DNA of 5,148 nucleotides from assembly GCA_020718125.1 (NCBI GenBank), contig DYDC01000212.1, forward strand, positions 1-5,148, read 5' to 3'. Below, in pieces: positions 1 to 5,122 of the stretch. The position numbers and the translations under genes are program-made. Position 1 is the stretch's first letter. Each line of letters starts with the position of its first letter. The notes beneath the pieces are model-generated. The model searched no databases and was not told where the DNA came from. It worked only from the letters and a program-made list of their open reading frames with translations. This DNA is from Methylacidiphilum sp. (lineage in GTDB: Bacteria; Verrucomicrobiota; Verrucomicrobiia; CAIQCK01).

Positions 1-1
1 G

Positions 2-150
2 GCGATTTGCGGGCACTGGTCGGTGGAGAACCAGAACCATCGTCGGCGGGACGTGCAGTGGGGCGAGGACCGCTGTCGGCTGCGCGACCCAAACGGGGCC
101 AGTGCGCTGGCGTTGCCGCGGGCGGCGCTGTTGGCGCTGGTAAAATACCA
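2..150 (+). pseudogene. C-terminal remnant of an ISAs1-like (IS4-type DDE) transposase, cut by the window edge
   Basis: The plus-strand frame beginning at base 2 reads A-I-C-G-H-W-S-V-E-N-Q-N-H, then R-D-V-Q-W-G-E-D-R-C-R-L-R and a leucine/alanine-rich helix ending near L-L-A-L-V-K-Y-Q. The G-H-W-x-x-E-N-x-x-H ... D-V-x-x-x-E-D-x-x-x-x-R pattern is characteristic of the C-terminal end of ISAs1/H-repeat transposases, where the glutamate of the E-N pair is probably the third acidic residue of the DDE site. Similarity fades at about base 150, four bases before the palindrome at 154-293. The frame then runs on without a stop into sequence antisense to the sugar kinase, so the natural C terminus and stop are missing. 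This points to a decayed or interrupted copy. The N-terminal part, with the other catalytic aspartates, lies outside the window. The family call rests on motif memory and is fairly but not fully secure. Confidence 0.62.
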
Positions 151-153
151 AGA

Positions 154-293
154 GGGAACCTCCGGTAACTATTCGCCAGATGAAATTCGTTGTGGGCCGA
201 CTCTGCGAGTCGGCGAAACTCTTGATAAATTCGCCGCTTCGCAGAAGCGGCCTACAACGCCGCTGCGCCAGCAAAGAGTTGCCGGAGGTGCCC
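154..293. repeat. Concentric imperfect palindrome, MITE-like, abutting the transposase remnant
   Basis: Three sets of inverted arms share one centre (223.5). The outer arms are 154-170 (GGGAACCTCCGGTAACT) and 277-293 (AGTTGCCGGAGGTGCCC), which match at 15 of 17 positions. The inner arms are 189-199 and 248-258, which match at 10 of 11. Between outer and inner arms are two 18-base stretches with little complementarity. The core holds two small hairpins described separately. A common centre for all arms is unlikely by chance and suggests one element of about 140 bp rather than unrelated hairpins. It could be a non-autonomous mobile element or a repeat copied by a transposase acting in trans. 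I see no clear target-site duplication at either end, and no coding capacity. Confidence 0.6.
189..258. repeat. Pair of opposed REP-like hairpins (BIME-like core)
   Basis: On the plus strand a GTGG foot (192-195) is followed by an 8-bp stem, GCCGACTC at 196-203 and GAGTCGGC at 207-214, around the loop TGC. On the minus strand a GTAG foot (complement of 252-255) is followed by a stem of the same length, GCCGCTTC and GAAGCGGC (complement of 233-251), again with loop TGC. The two face each other across the 18-base spacer 215-232. A GTAG/GTGG-type tetranucleotide at the base of a short GC-rich hairpin, arranged in inverted pairs, is the architecture of REP sequences and BIMEs, which RAYT (Y1-type) transposases are known to mobilise. 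The stems differ in sequence but share length, loop and foot, which argues for conserved structure. No RAYT gene lies in the window. Confidence 0.6.
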
Positions 294-385
294 CAGAGAA
301 GCGTCCCGCTCCTGAACTCTTCTGCCACCGTGATCGCCCATCCCGACTATGGCCTCCAATTGCTCCGTTCCAAGCGATTACCACT

Positions 386-403
386 CAGAACCCGGAAGTT
401 CTG
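386..403 (-). terminator. Small hairpin downstream of the sugar kinase, weak terminator candidate
   Basis: CAGAAC (386-391) and GTTCTG (398-403) form a perfect 6-bp stem with a 6-base loop, starting 36 bases past the kinase TAA. There is no run of T after it on the transcribed minus strand, so it is not a convincing intrinsic terminator. The rest of 294-439 shows no gene or other structure that I can support. Confidence 0.18.
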
Positions 404-439
404 CCCTCTTTACAGCCCCGCTATAAGTTCCCTTACGTT

Positions 440-1519
440 TTATCGCTGCACGCGCGCGTTGCCCTTCCAGATGCTCCAAATCTGGTCTTCGTCGGCGGGC
501 TGCGCGTAGTCGGTCAACATCGTCGTCGCCAACGCGCCGCTGGCCCAGCCGAACTGAATCCACTTCTCCGGCTCCCAGCCCTTGAGGATCGCGTAGAGCA
601 AGCCGCCCACGAAACCGTCGCCGCCGCCGATGCGGTCGAGCACCGTGATGTCGCGCGGCTCGACGACGAACCACTCGTCGCCCGCCGCCATGATCGCGCC
701 CCACAGGTGATGGTTCGCGCTGACGACTTCGCGCAGCGTCGTGCCGTAGGTCGAGGCGTTCGGGCAGGCTTTTTTGACGCGCTTGATCATCTCCTTGAAG
801 CCTTCGATCTCCGCCTTAAGTCCCTTGCCGCCGGCTTCGGGGCCTTTGACGCCGAGGCAGAGTTGGAAGTCTTCCTCATTGCCGGCGAGGATGTCCGACA
901 CGCTCGCGATCTCGGCGAAGATCTCGGAAAGCTCCTTCTCGCGGCCTTTCCAGAACGTGGCGCGGTAGTTCAGGTCGAAGGAAATCTTGGCGCCGTGCTT
1001 CTTCGCCGCGCGGGCGAGTTCGAGGCAGAACTTGCCGGTCTCGGGTGACAGCGCGCCGATGAGGCCGGAGAGGTGGACGATCTGGACGCCTTCCTTGCCG
1101 AAGAGGCGGTCGAGGTCGAAATCCTTCACGTTCAGCGTGCGGCCGACTTCGCCGGCGCGGTCGTTCCAGACGCGCGGGCCGCGCGAACCGAGGCCGCTGT
1201 CGGCGATGTTGAACTGGTGGCGGTAACCCCACGGGCCGCCTTGCGGGAGTTCGACGCCCTCGTAGTCCATGTGGCGGCTGCGGAGGTTGTCCTTGATCAG
1301 TTGCGCGATGGGGCTGCCCTTGACGAACGTCGTCAGGATTTTGACCGGCAGGCCGAGGTGGGAGGAGATGCTGGCCACGTTCGACTCGGCGCTCGTGACC
1401 TGCATGATAAATGTTCCGCCGCACTGCACGGGCTGGCCGCTGGGCGGCGTGATCCGGATGCCCATGCTCGTCGGCACGACGAGCGCGTATTTGCAGTTCT
1501 TCTTCAGTTCAATTTTCAC
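440..1519 (-). CDS. PfkB-family sugar kinase, 2-keto-3-deoxygluconate kinase-like
   Basis: A 359-residue cytoplasmic ribokinase-fold (PfkB) kinase, expected to phosphorylate a sugar or sugar acid with ATP. Visible motifs in order: T-S-A-E-S-N-V-A (42-49) in the N-terminal substrate region; G-G-P-W-G-Y-R (94-100); S-F-D-L-N-Y-R (180-186), typical of KDG kinases; G-N-E-E-D (213-217); T-T-L-R-E-V (260-265); and the C-terminal signature L-D-R-I-G-G-G-D-G-F (294-303), whose G-G-G-D gives the anion hole and catalytic base D301. The length is slightly above the usual 300-340 residues. The start is GTG at 1519: it is the only start codon near the conserved region, and AGAGGA lies 8 bases upstream. 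The frame stays open far upstream into the propeller gene, but that part is a shadow. KDG kinase would place it in uronate, pectin or Entner-Doudoroff metabolism, yet no aldolase or uronate gene is adjacent and the N-terminal half differs from classical KdgK. The fold is certain and the substrate is not. Confidence 0.93.
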   Translation of the reverse strand: MKIELKKNCKYALVVPTSMGIRITPPSGQPVQCGGTFIMQVTSAESNVASISSHLGLPVKILTTFVKGSPIAQLIKDNLRSRHMDYEGVELPQGGPWGYRHQFNIADSGLGSRGPRVWNDRAGEVGRTLNVKDFDLDRLFGKEGVQIVHLSGLIGALSPETGKFCLELARAAKKHGAKISFDLNYRATFWKGREKELSEIFAEIASVSDILAGNEEDFQLCLGVKGPEAGGKGLKAEIEGFKEMIKRVKKACPNASTYGTTLREVVSANHHLWGAIMAAGDEWFVVEPRDITVLDRIGGGDGFVGGLLYAILKGWEPEKWIQFGWASGALATTMLTDYAQPADEDQIWSIWKGNARVQR

Positions 1520-1582
1520 GTGATGGTTCCTCTTGTGGTTTTCATGTTGCCGGATTCCAGTTGAAATGACAATACCTCGCCC

Positions 1583-1612
1583 GTTGTGGGCCGGGACAAA
1601 ACCCGGCCACCG
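1583..1612. repeat. REP-like hairpin between the propeller and kinase genes
   Basis: GGCCGGG (1589-1595) and CCCGGCC (1602-1608) form a perfect 7-bp GC stem with loop ACAAAA. It extends by two more pairs if G1588 is bulged. The plus-strand flank CGTTGTGGGCCG (1582-1593) is identical over 12 bases to 188-199 at the core of the left palindrome, including the GTGG foot. The hairpin begins about 20 bases after the propeller TAG, which is a terminator-like position, but no T-run follows on the minus strand. It may attenuate transcription between the two genes. The shared foot makes membership of the same dispersed repeat family the better reading. Confidence 0.55.
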
Positions 1613-1629
1613 TCGCTGGAGGCGCACGG

Positions 1630-2874
1630 CTACTCCGCGCGGACCTGGCAGGCGAAGAGATTGCTGCCGTGGCGCAGATAGAGCCGGCCTCCGCAGACGA
1701 TCGGGTGCGCCCAGAACTCGTCCTTGCCGCCGGTCTTTGACACTTCGAACTGGCTGACGACATCGAAGCCGTCCGCGCGCGGCGACAGCAACAGCATCGC
1801 GCCGTTGTTGCGGACGCCGTAGAGCAGGCCGTCGGCGAGCGTCAGCGAGAGCTTGCCCATCTTCAGGTCGCGGAACTTCGTCTCGCCGGTCATGAAGTCG
1901 GCGCAGAAGAATCCCTTGCCGCCGGCGCGGCACGCGCTGCCGTAGATCCGGTCGCCGACGAGCATCACGCCGCCGTGGCAGCAGTCGAGGTCCTTTTTCC
2001 ACCACACCTCGGTCGCCTTGCGGCTGTCGGCGCTGAGCTTCACCAGCCGCGCGCCGCCGGAATGGCCGCTCGCCGTGCATACGTAGCCGTTGCGGTAGAT
2101 GGGCGCGTTGATGTTCTGGTCGTTGCGCGTCTCGTGCGGGTGCGACCAGAGCAGCTTGCCGGTGGCCGGCTCGACGCCGATGATGGACTTCGCCGTCATC
2201 GTGATGAGCTGCCGCACACCGCCGTGCGTGACGAGGATGGGCGAGCAATAGGCCGCGATCTCCTTCAGGTCGGTGTTGGTCCAGAGCGTCTTGCCGGTGC
2301 GCTTGTCGAGCGCGGCCACGAGCGCCTTCTCGCCGCCGGGCGCGCAGAAGAGGCGGTTGCCCTCGATGGCGACGTTCTCGGCGAGGCCCCACGTGCCGTG
2401 CGTCGCGCCGAACCGTTCCTTCAGGTCCACCGTCCAGACCACCTTGCCCGTCGCGGCCTTCAGCGCGACCAGCCGGCCGTGCGCGTTCATCTGATAGACC
2501 ACGCCGTTGTCGAACGTCGGCGTCGTGCGCGAGCCGGGATACGCTCCCTGCCAGCTCGCGCCGTTTTGAGTTTTCCAGAGCAGCTTGCCGTTCATGTCGA
2601 GCGCGAGCAGCCACGCCTCCTCGCCGAAATCGCCCGCAGTGAAAATCCTCCCCTCCGCGATGGAGACGCCGGAATAGCCGCGCCCCGCCTCGGAAAACTG
2701 CCACGCCAGCTTCGGCCCCTCGGCGGGCCATTTCTTCAACAGGCCGGTGTCGGCGGAAACATTGTCGCGCTTCGGCCCGTGGAACTGCGGCCACCACGGC
2801 TTGGCGGGGGGGTCGGCGGCAGCAAACGCGGCGGTGAAGAGGAAAACAACGGCGAAAGTCAGTTGTGGTTTCAT
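1630..2874 (-). CDS. Exported PQQ-like beta-propeller repeat protein
   Basis: A 414-residue protein with a signal peptide: M-K-P-Q, a hydrophobic stretch at about 5-19, and a likely cleavage after A-A-A at residue 20. The mature part opens W-P-Q-F-H-G-P-K-R-D (28-37), the usual start of PQQ-like propellers in planctomycetes and verrucomicrobia. Blade motifs of the form L-x-A-L-D-x-x-T-G-K-x-L-W recur at about 89-100, 135-147, 185-198, 232-243 and, more weakly, 323-333. The fold is that of quinoprotein dehydrogenases and BamB. Most members with this architecture have no proven cofactor or enzyme activity, so a structural or binding role in the periplasm is as likely as catalysis. Adjacent cysteines at 298-299 are notable. 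The ATG at 2874 is chosen because it begins the signal peptide and has AGGA 5 bases upstream, overlapping the toxin's TAG stop, which suggests translational coupling. An earlier in-frame start at 2967 lies inside the toxin gene and would bury the signal peptide. Confidence 0.9.
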   Translation of the reverse strand: MKPQLTFAVVFLFTAAFAAADPPAKPWWPQFHGPKRDNVSADTGLLKKWPAEGPKLAWQFSEAGRGYSGVSIAEGRIFTAGDFGEEAWLLALDMNGKLLWKTQNGASWQGAYPGSRTTPTFDNGVVYQMNAHGRLVALKAATGKVVWTVDLKERFGATHGTWGLAENVAIEGNRLFCAPGGEKALVAALDKRTGKTLWTNTDLKEIAAYCSPILVTHGGVRQLITMTAKSIIGVEPATGKLLWSHPHETRNDQNINAPIYRNGYVCTASGHSGGARLVKLSADSRKATEVWWKKDLDCCHGGVMLVGDRIYGSACRAGGKGFFCADFMTGETKFRDLKMGKLSLTLADGLLYGVRNNGAMLLLSPRADGFDVVSQFEVSKTGGKDEFWAHPIVCGGRLYLRHGSNLFACQVRAE

Positions 2875-2881
2875 GGAAGTC

Positions 2882-3247
2882 CTAGTTCTCCGGTTGGTAA
2901 ACCCGCACGCGCCCGCGTTGGATGACCCAGAGCTTGCCGCGGATCTCCTGCTGCGCCAGCGCGCCAATCAATGTTCTCACCGCGTCCACGAGGTCCTGAT
3001 GCGAGGGCTTCGCGGGCAGGCGCAGGACGGCAATGCCCGTGTATTCGGCGGGATCGAACAGCAGCGGATTGCCGAAGTCCAGGTCGAGCGAGATCAGGCA
3101 ACGATCTTCTTTGCGGCAGACTTCGATCAGCGCGGCATCGGGAGCAGACGTCAGCCGCTGCCCAACCACCGTGGCCGTGTCATGACCGGCCTCCTGGAAA
3201 AGATCGGCGCAACGCGCGCCCAGGTTTTCGTCGAGTTTCAGCCTCAC
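2882..3247 (-). CDS. DUF5615 PIN-like toxin of a type II toxin-antitoxin pair
   Basis: A 121-residue protein matching the DUF5615 (COG4634, PIN-like nuclease) family by pattern. It opens with L-K-L-D-E-N (3-8), carrying the first acidic cluster, continues with G-H-D-T (21-24), a conserved aspartate at D37 before a helix, and L-I-S-L-D-L-D-F (51-58) with the second acidic cluster, and ends in strands with G-I-A-V-L-R-L-P (71-78). In PIN domains such acidic residues bind the metal ions for RNA cleavage, so an RNase toxin is expected, though not shown for this protein. The start is GTG at 3247: it overlaps the antitoxin TGA as GTGA and has AGGA 5 bases upstream inside the antitoxin gene. An ATG at 3313 would add 22 unrelated residues. 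The stop is 7 bases before the propeller start codon. Confidence 0.88.
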   Translation of the reverse strand: MRLKLDENLGARCADLFQEAGHDTATVVGQRLTSAPDAALIEVCRKEDRCLISLDLDFGNPLLFDPAEYTGIAVLRLPAKPSHQDLVDAVRTLIGALAQQEIRGKLWVIQRGRVRVYQPEN

Positions 3248-3492
3248 GGTTTTCCTGCGAGGGGGATCTCCACGTATCGTTCGCGCGACATTTCCGCGCC
3301 GTAGGCGATGCAAGCGTAAACATCCTCGGTTTGCAGCCCGGGGTAATCTTCGAGAATCTCCGCGACGCTCGCGCCGCCCGCCAGCAGGTCGAGGATGAGC
3401 GAGACCCAGATGCGGTGGCCGCGGATGCAGGGCTTGCCGAAGCAGATGTTCGGGTCAATCGTGATGCGTGCCAGTAGTTCGTCGCGTGTCAT
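3244..3492 (-). CDS. DUF433 antitoxin partner of the DUF5615 toxin
   Basis: An 82-residue protein of the DUF433 family (COG2442, VapB-like predicted antitoxin). The diagnostic core is I-D-P-N-I-C-F-G-K-P-C-I-R-G-H-R-I (12-28), followed by a helical region with L-A-G-G-A-S-V-A-E-I-L (37-47), D-Y-P-G-L (49-53) and E-D-V-Y-A-C-I-A-Y-G (56-65), which resembles a helix-turn-helix. The family pairs with DUF5615 toxins, antitoxin first, as here. Its expected roles are to bind and inhibit the toxin and to bind its own promoter. The ATG at 3492 fits the family's N terminus; an in-frame start at 3531 would reach back into nadK. No clear Shine-Dalgarno precedes the ATG, but a TATAGT box lies 9 bases upstream. 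The gene follows nadK after 17 bases. Confidence 0.9.
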   Translation of the reverse strand: MTRDELLARITIDPNICFGKPCIRGHRIWVSLILDLLAGGASVAEILEDYPGLQTEDVYACIAYGAEMSRERYVEIPLAGKP

Positions 3493-3501
3493 GGCAGTCG
3501 G

Positions 3502-3530
3502 ACTATACTTCAGACGTTGGCGCCGCTCCA
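3502..3530 (-). promoter_or_regulatory. Possible internal promoter for the toxin-antitoxin pair
   Basis: On the minus strand TATAGT (3507-3502) matches the sigma-70 -10 hexamer at five of six positions. The -35 place, 17 bases upstream, holds TGGAGC (three of six). Transcription would start about 3 bases before the antitoxin ATG, giving a nearly leaderless message, which would fit the lack of a ribosome binding site. The -10 lies across the end of nadK and the 17-base gap. The -35 is poor, so this is only a candidate. Confidence 0.25.
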
Positions 3531-4349
3531 CTTCAGTTTGCGGCGGAGGGTCTCGTAGTAGGAGTAGCCTTGGGGCACGACAAGCTGGAGCTGGCGGTTG
3601 CCGCGGCGCACCTCAACGACGTCGCCGCTGTGCAAATGCACGCTGACCTGGCCGTCCATCGTCAGCAACAGTTCCTCCGGCTGGCTGAGCACGCGGGTTT
3701 CCACGACTGTGCCGCGGCCGATGACGAGCGAACGGCTGGTGAGCGAGTGGGGGCAGATCGGCGACATCACGAACGCTTCGGTGCCGGGAATCAGGATCGG
3801 GCCGCCGGCAGCCATCGAGTAGGCGGTCGAGCCGGTTTGTGTGGCGAAGATCATCCCGTCGCAGACGTAGTGGGTGAGCAATTCGCCGTCCACGCGCACC
3901 TCGAGCCGCACGATGCGCGCGGTGGCGCCGCGGGCGATGACCGCGTCGTTGAGGGCGTAGTGGATTGCGAGGCGGCGGCCTTTGCGGAGCACGACCGTCT
4001 GGAGCATCGTGCGCGCCCGCAGCCGGCAGCGCCCCGCCAGCACCGCCTTCAGTGCCCGTTTCATGTCGTCGGCGGGCACGGTGGTCAGGAACCCCAGCGC
4101 GCCGGCGTTGATGCCGAGCACCGGCGTGTCCGCGCCGTCCATCTCGCGCGCCGCCCGCAGCATCGTGCCGTCACCGCCAAAGACCAGCAGCAGGTCCGCG
4201 CGCGCCGCCAGCGCCGCAACGGGGCCGCGGGCAGCCAGCACGCGGACGCCAGCCGCTTCGAGCTGCGCCTTCGCCTGCCGCGCCAGCTTGCGCGCCAGTT
4301 GTTTCTCCGGGTTGATGATCAACCCGGCGGTTTTGATTTTCGCAGGCAA
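3510..4349 (-). CDS. nadK: NAD kinase
   Basis: A 279-residue cytoplasmic NAD kinase, which makes NADP+ from NAD+ with ATP or polyphosphate. All family landmarks are present: V-F-G-G-D-G-T (56-62), the catalytic/ATP loop with D60; L-G-I-N-A-G-A-L-G-F-L (78-88); A-L-N-D-A-V (132-137), binding NAD; D-G-M-I-F-A-T-Q-T-G-S-T-A-Y-S (164-178); I-C-P-H-S-L-T-S-R (198-206); and M-D-G-Q (231-234). The length is normal for bacterial enzymes. The start is TTG at 4349, with AAGGA 9 bases upstream and the first strand (G-L-I-I-N-P) kept whole. It overlaps tlyA by 31 bases. A second TTG at 4322 would form a TTGA overlap with the tlyA stop but would remove the start of the first strand. The tlyA-nadK pairing is common in bacteria, often followed by recN, which is absent here. 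Confidence 0.95.
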   Translation of the reverse strand: MPAKIKTAGLIINPEKQLARKLARQAKAQLEAAGVRVLAARGPVAALAARADLLLVFGGDGTMLRAAREMDGADTPVLGINAGALGFLTTVPADDMKRALKAVLAGRCRLRARTMLQTVVLRKGRRLAIHYALNDAVIARGATARIVRLEVRVDGELLTHYVCDGMIFATQTGSTAYSMAAGGPILIPGTEAFVMSPICPHSLTSRSLVIGRGTVVETRVLSQPEELLLTMDGQVSVHLHSGDVVEVRRGNRQLQLVVPQGYSYYETLRRKLKWSGANV

Positions 4350-5056
4350 ATCAGGAATTCCTTGTTGCCGGCCGGGCCGAGCAGCGGCGACTCGATCACG
4401 CCGTCGCAGCGCAGGCCCAGCTCGCGTTCCGCGAATGTCCGCACCGACTCGACCACGCGGGCGTGGACGGCTTCGTCACGCACCACGCCGCCCTTGCCGA
4501 CATCCTTCGGGCCGGCTTCAAACTGCGGCTTGATCAGGGCCACAATCGCGCCGCGCGGCTTCAACAAACAGTTCGCCGCCGTGAGCAGCTTGGTCAAGCT
4601 GATAAACGAGGCGTCCATCGTCACCACGTCGGCCGGCTCGCCGATGCCGCCGGGCTGGAGATGGCGGGCATTGACGCCGTCGTGGACGACCACGCGCCGG
4701 TCGCGATGCAGCTTGTAGGCAAGCTGGCCCTTGCCGACATCCACCGCGTGGACGCGCGCCGCGCCGCGCTGGAGCAGGCAGTCGGTGAACCCGCCCGTCG
4801 AGGCGCCGATGTCCACGCAGACCGCGCCGGTCACGTCGAGGTGGAAGTGGTCGAGCGCGGCCTCAATCTTGTGGCCGCCGCGGCTGACAAACTTCTCGGC
4901 CGCTTTCAACTCCACCGCCGTGTCGTCAGCGACCTCAACACTGGGCTTCGCGGCGACCTGACCCGCGACGAGGACCTGGCCGGCCATGATGGCGCGCTTG
5001 GCCTTCTCGCGGCTCCCGCAGAGGCCGCGCTCCACCACCAGCAGGTCGAGGCGCAT
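4319..5056 (-). CDS. tlyA: TlyA-family rRNA (cytidine-2'-O)-methyltransferase
   Basis: A 245-residue protein with an N-terminal S4 RNA-binding domain (about 1-60; L-D-L-L-V-V-E-R-G-L then S-R-E-K-A-K-R-A-I) and a C-terminal RrmJ/FtsJ-fold methyltransferase. The S-adenosylmethionine loop is V-D-I-G-A-S-T-G-G-F (81-90), with D106 in the next strand. K63, D148 (M-D-A-S-F), K176 (K-P-Q-F-E) and E233 (G-N-K-E-F) occupy the places of the K-D-K-E tetrad of this fold. Characterised TlyA proteins methylate C1920 of 23S rRNA, and the longer type also C1409 of 16S rRNA. This one stops soon after the G-P-A-G-N motif and lacks the C-terminal tail of the mycobacterial protein, so the short 23S-only type is more likely (inference). 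Old 'hemolysin' annotations for the family should be ignored. The ATG at 5056 begins the S4 domain; earlier starts add 25 unconserved residues. The ribosome binding site (GAAGAA close to the ATG) is weak. Confidence 0.93.
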   Translation of the reverse strand: MRLDLLVVERGLCGSREKAKRAIMAGQVLVAGQVAAKPSVEVADDTAVELKAAEKFVSRGGHKIEAALDHFHLDVTGAVCVDIGASTGGFTDCLLQRGAARVHAVDVGKGQLAYKLHRDRRVVVHDGVNARHLQPGGIGEPADVVTMDASFISLTKLLTAANCLLKPRGAIVALIKPQFEAGPKDVGKGGVVRDEAVHARVVESVRTFAERELGLRCDGVIESPLLGPAGNKEFLICLRKSKPPG

Positions 5057-5074
5057 TTTCTTCACAGCGCCGGC

Positions 5075-5103
5075 AGTGTTCCGACAGGGCCGCTGCTTGT
5101 CAA
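5075..5103 (-). promoter_or_regulatory. Possible promoter for the tlyA operon
   Basis: A perfect TTGACA (5103-5098, minus strand) is followed after 17 bases by AACACT (5080-5075), which matches the -10 consensus at only three of six positions. The predicted start site would lie about 10-13 bases before the tlyA ATG. Position and -35 are good and the -10 is poor. The -35 lies in the loop and one stem of the hairpin at 5083-5122. Confidence 0.28.
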
Positions 5104-5122
5104 CGGAACAAGCGGCACTGTC
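5083..5122. repeat. Imperfect hairpin upstream of tlyA
   Basis: GACAG (5083-5087) pairs with CTGTC (5118-5122), GCCGC (5089-5093) with GCGGC (5112-5116), and TTGT (5097-5100) with ACAA (5108-5111). This leaves one mismatch, a 3-base bulge and a 7-base loop. An alternative pairing, GTTCCG (5078-5083) with CGGAAC (5104-5109), excludes it. It could be an operator, an upstream terminator of a gene beyond the window, or a degraded repeat. No T-run follows on either strand. Confidence 0.4.

Noticed and set aside
154..293. CRISPR array or attachment site
   Set aside because: There are no regularly spaced direct repeats, and the arms are inverted about one centre. No integrase or tRNA is present.
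23..1048. A 341-residue plus-strand frame
   Set aside because: Only its first part (to about base 150) resembles a transposase. The rest crosses the palindrome and then reads the kinase antisense, so it was kept only as a remnant.
1516..1555. Promoter for the kinase in the 110-base gap (TTGTCA with CAACAT)
   Set aside because: The -10 matches at only three of six positions and no other element supports it; too weak to list.
1583..1612. Intrinsic terminator of the propeller gene
   Set aside because: The stem is strong and well placed, but no T-run follows on the transcribed strand, and the shared 12-base foot with the left palindrome favours a repeat.
440..2797. A single 785-residue minus-strand reading frame running from the propeller gene through the kinase
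   Set aside because: Only the last 359 residues are kinase. The upstream part is an arginine-rich out-of-frame reading of the propeller gene, whose own frame has a signal peptide and blade repeats. It is a GC-rich shadow, not a fusion.
1975..2925. A 316-residue plus-strand frame opposite the propeller gene
   Set aside because: It is antisense to a well-supported gene, has no recognisable domain, and is explained by high third-position GC.
3468..4718. A 416-residue plus-strand frame opposite nadK and tlyA
   Set aside because: It has low-complexity composition rich in Ala, Arg, His and Asp and no motif, and it is fully antisense to two genes with intact catalytic motifs.
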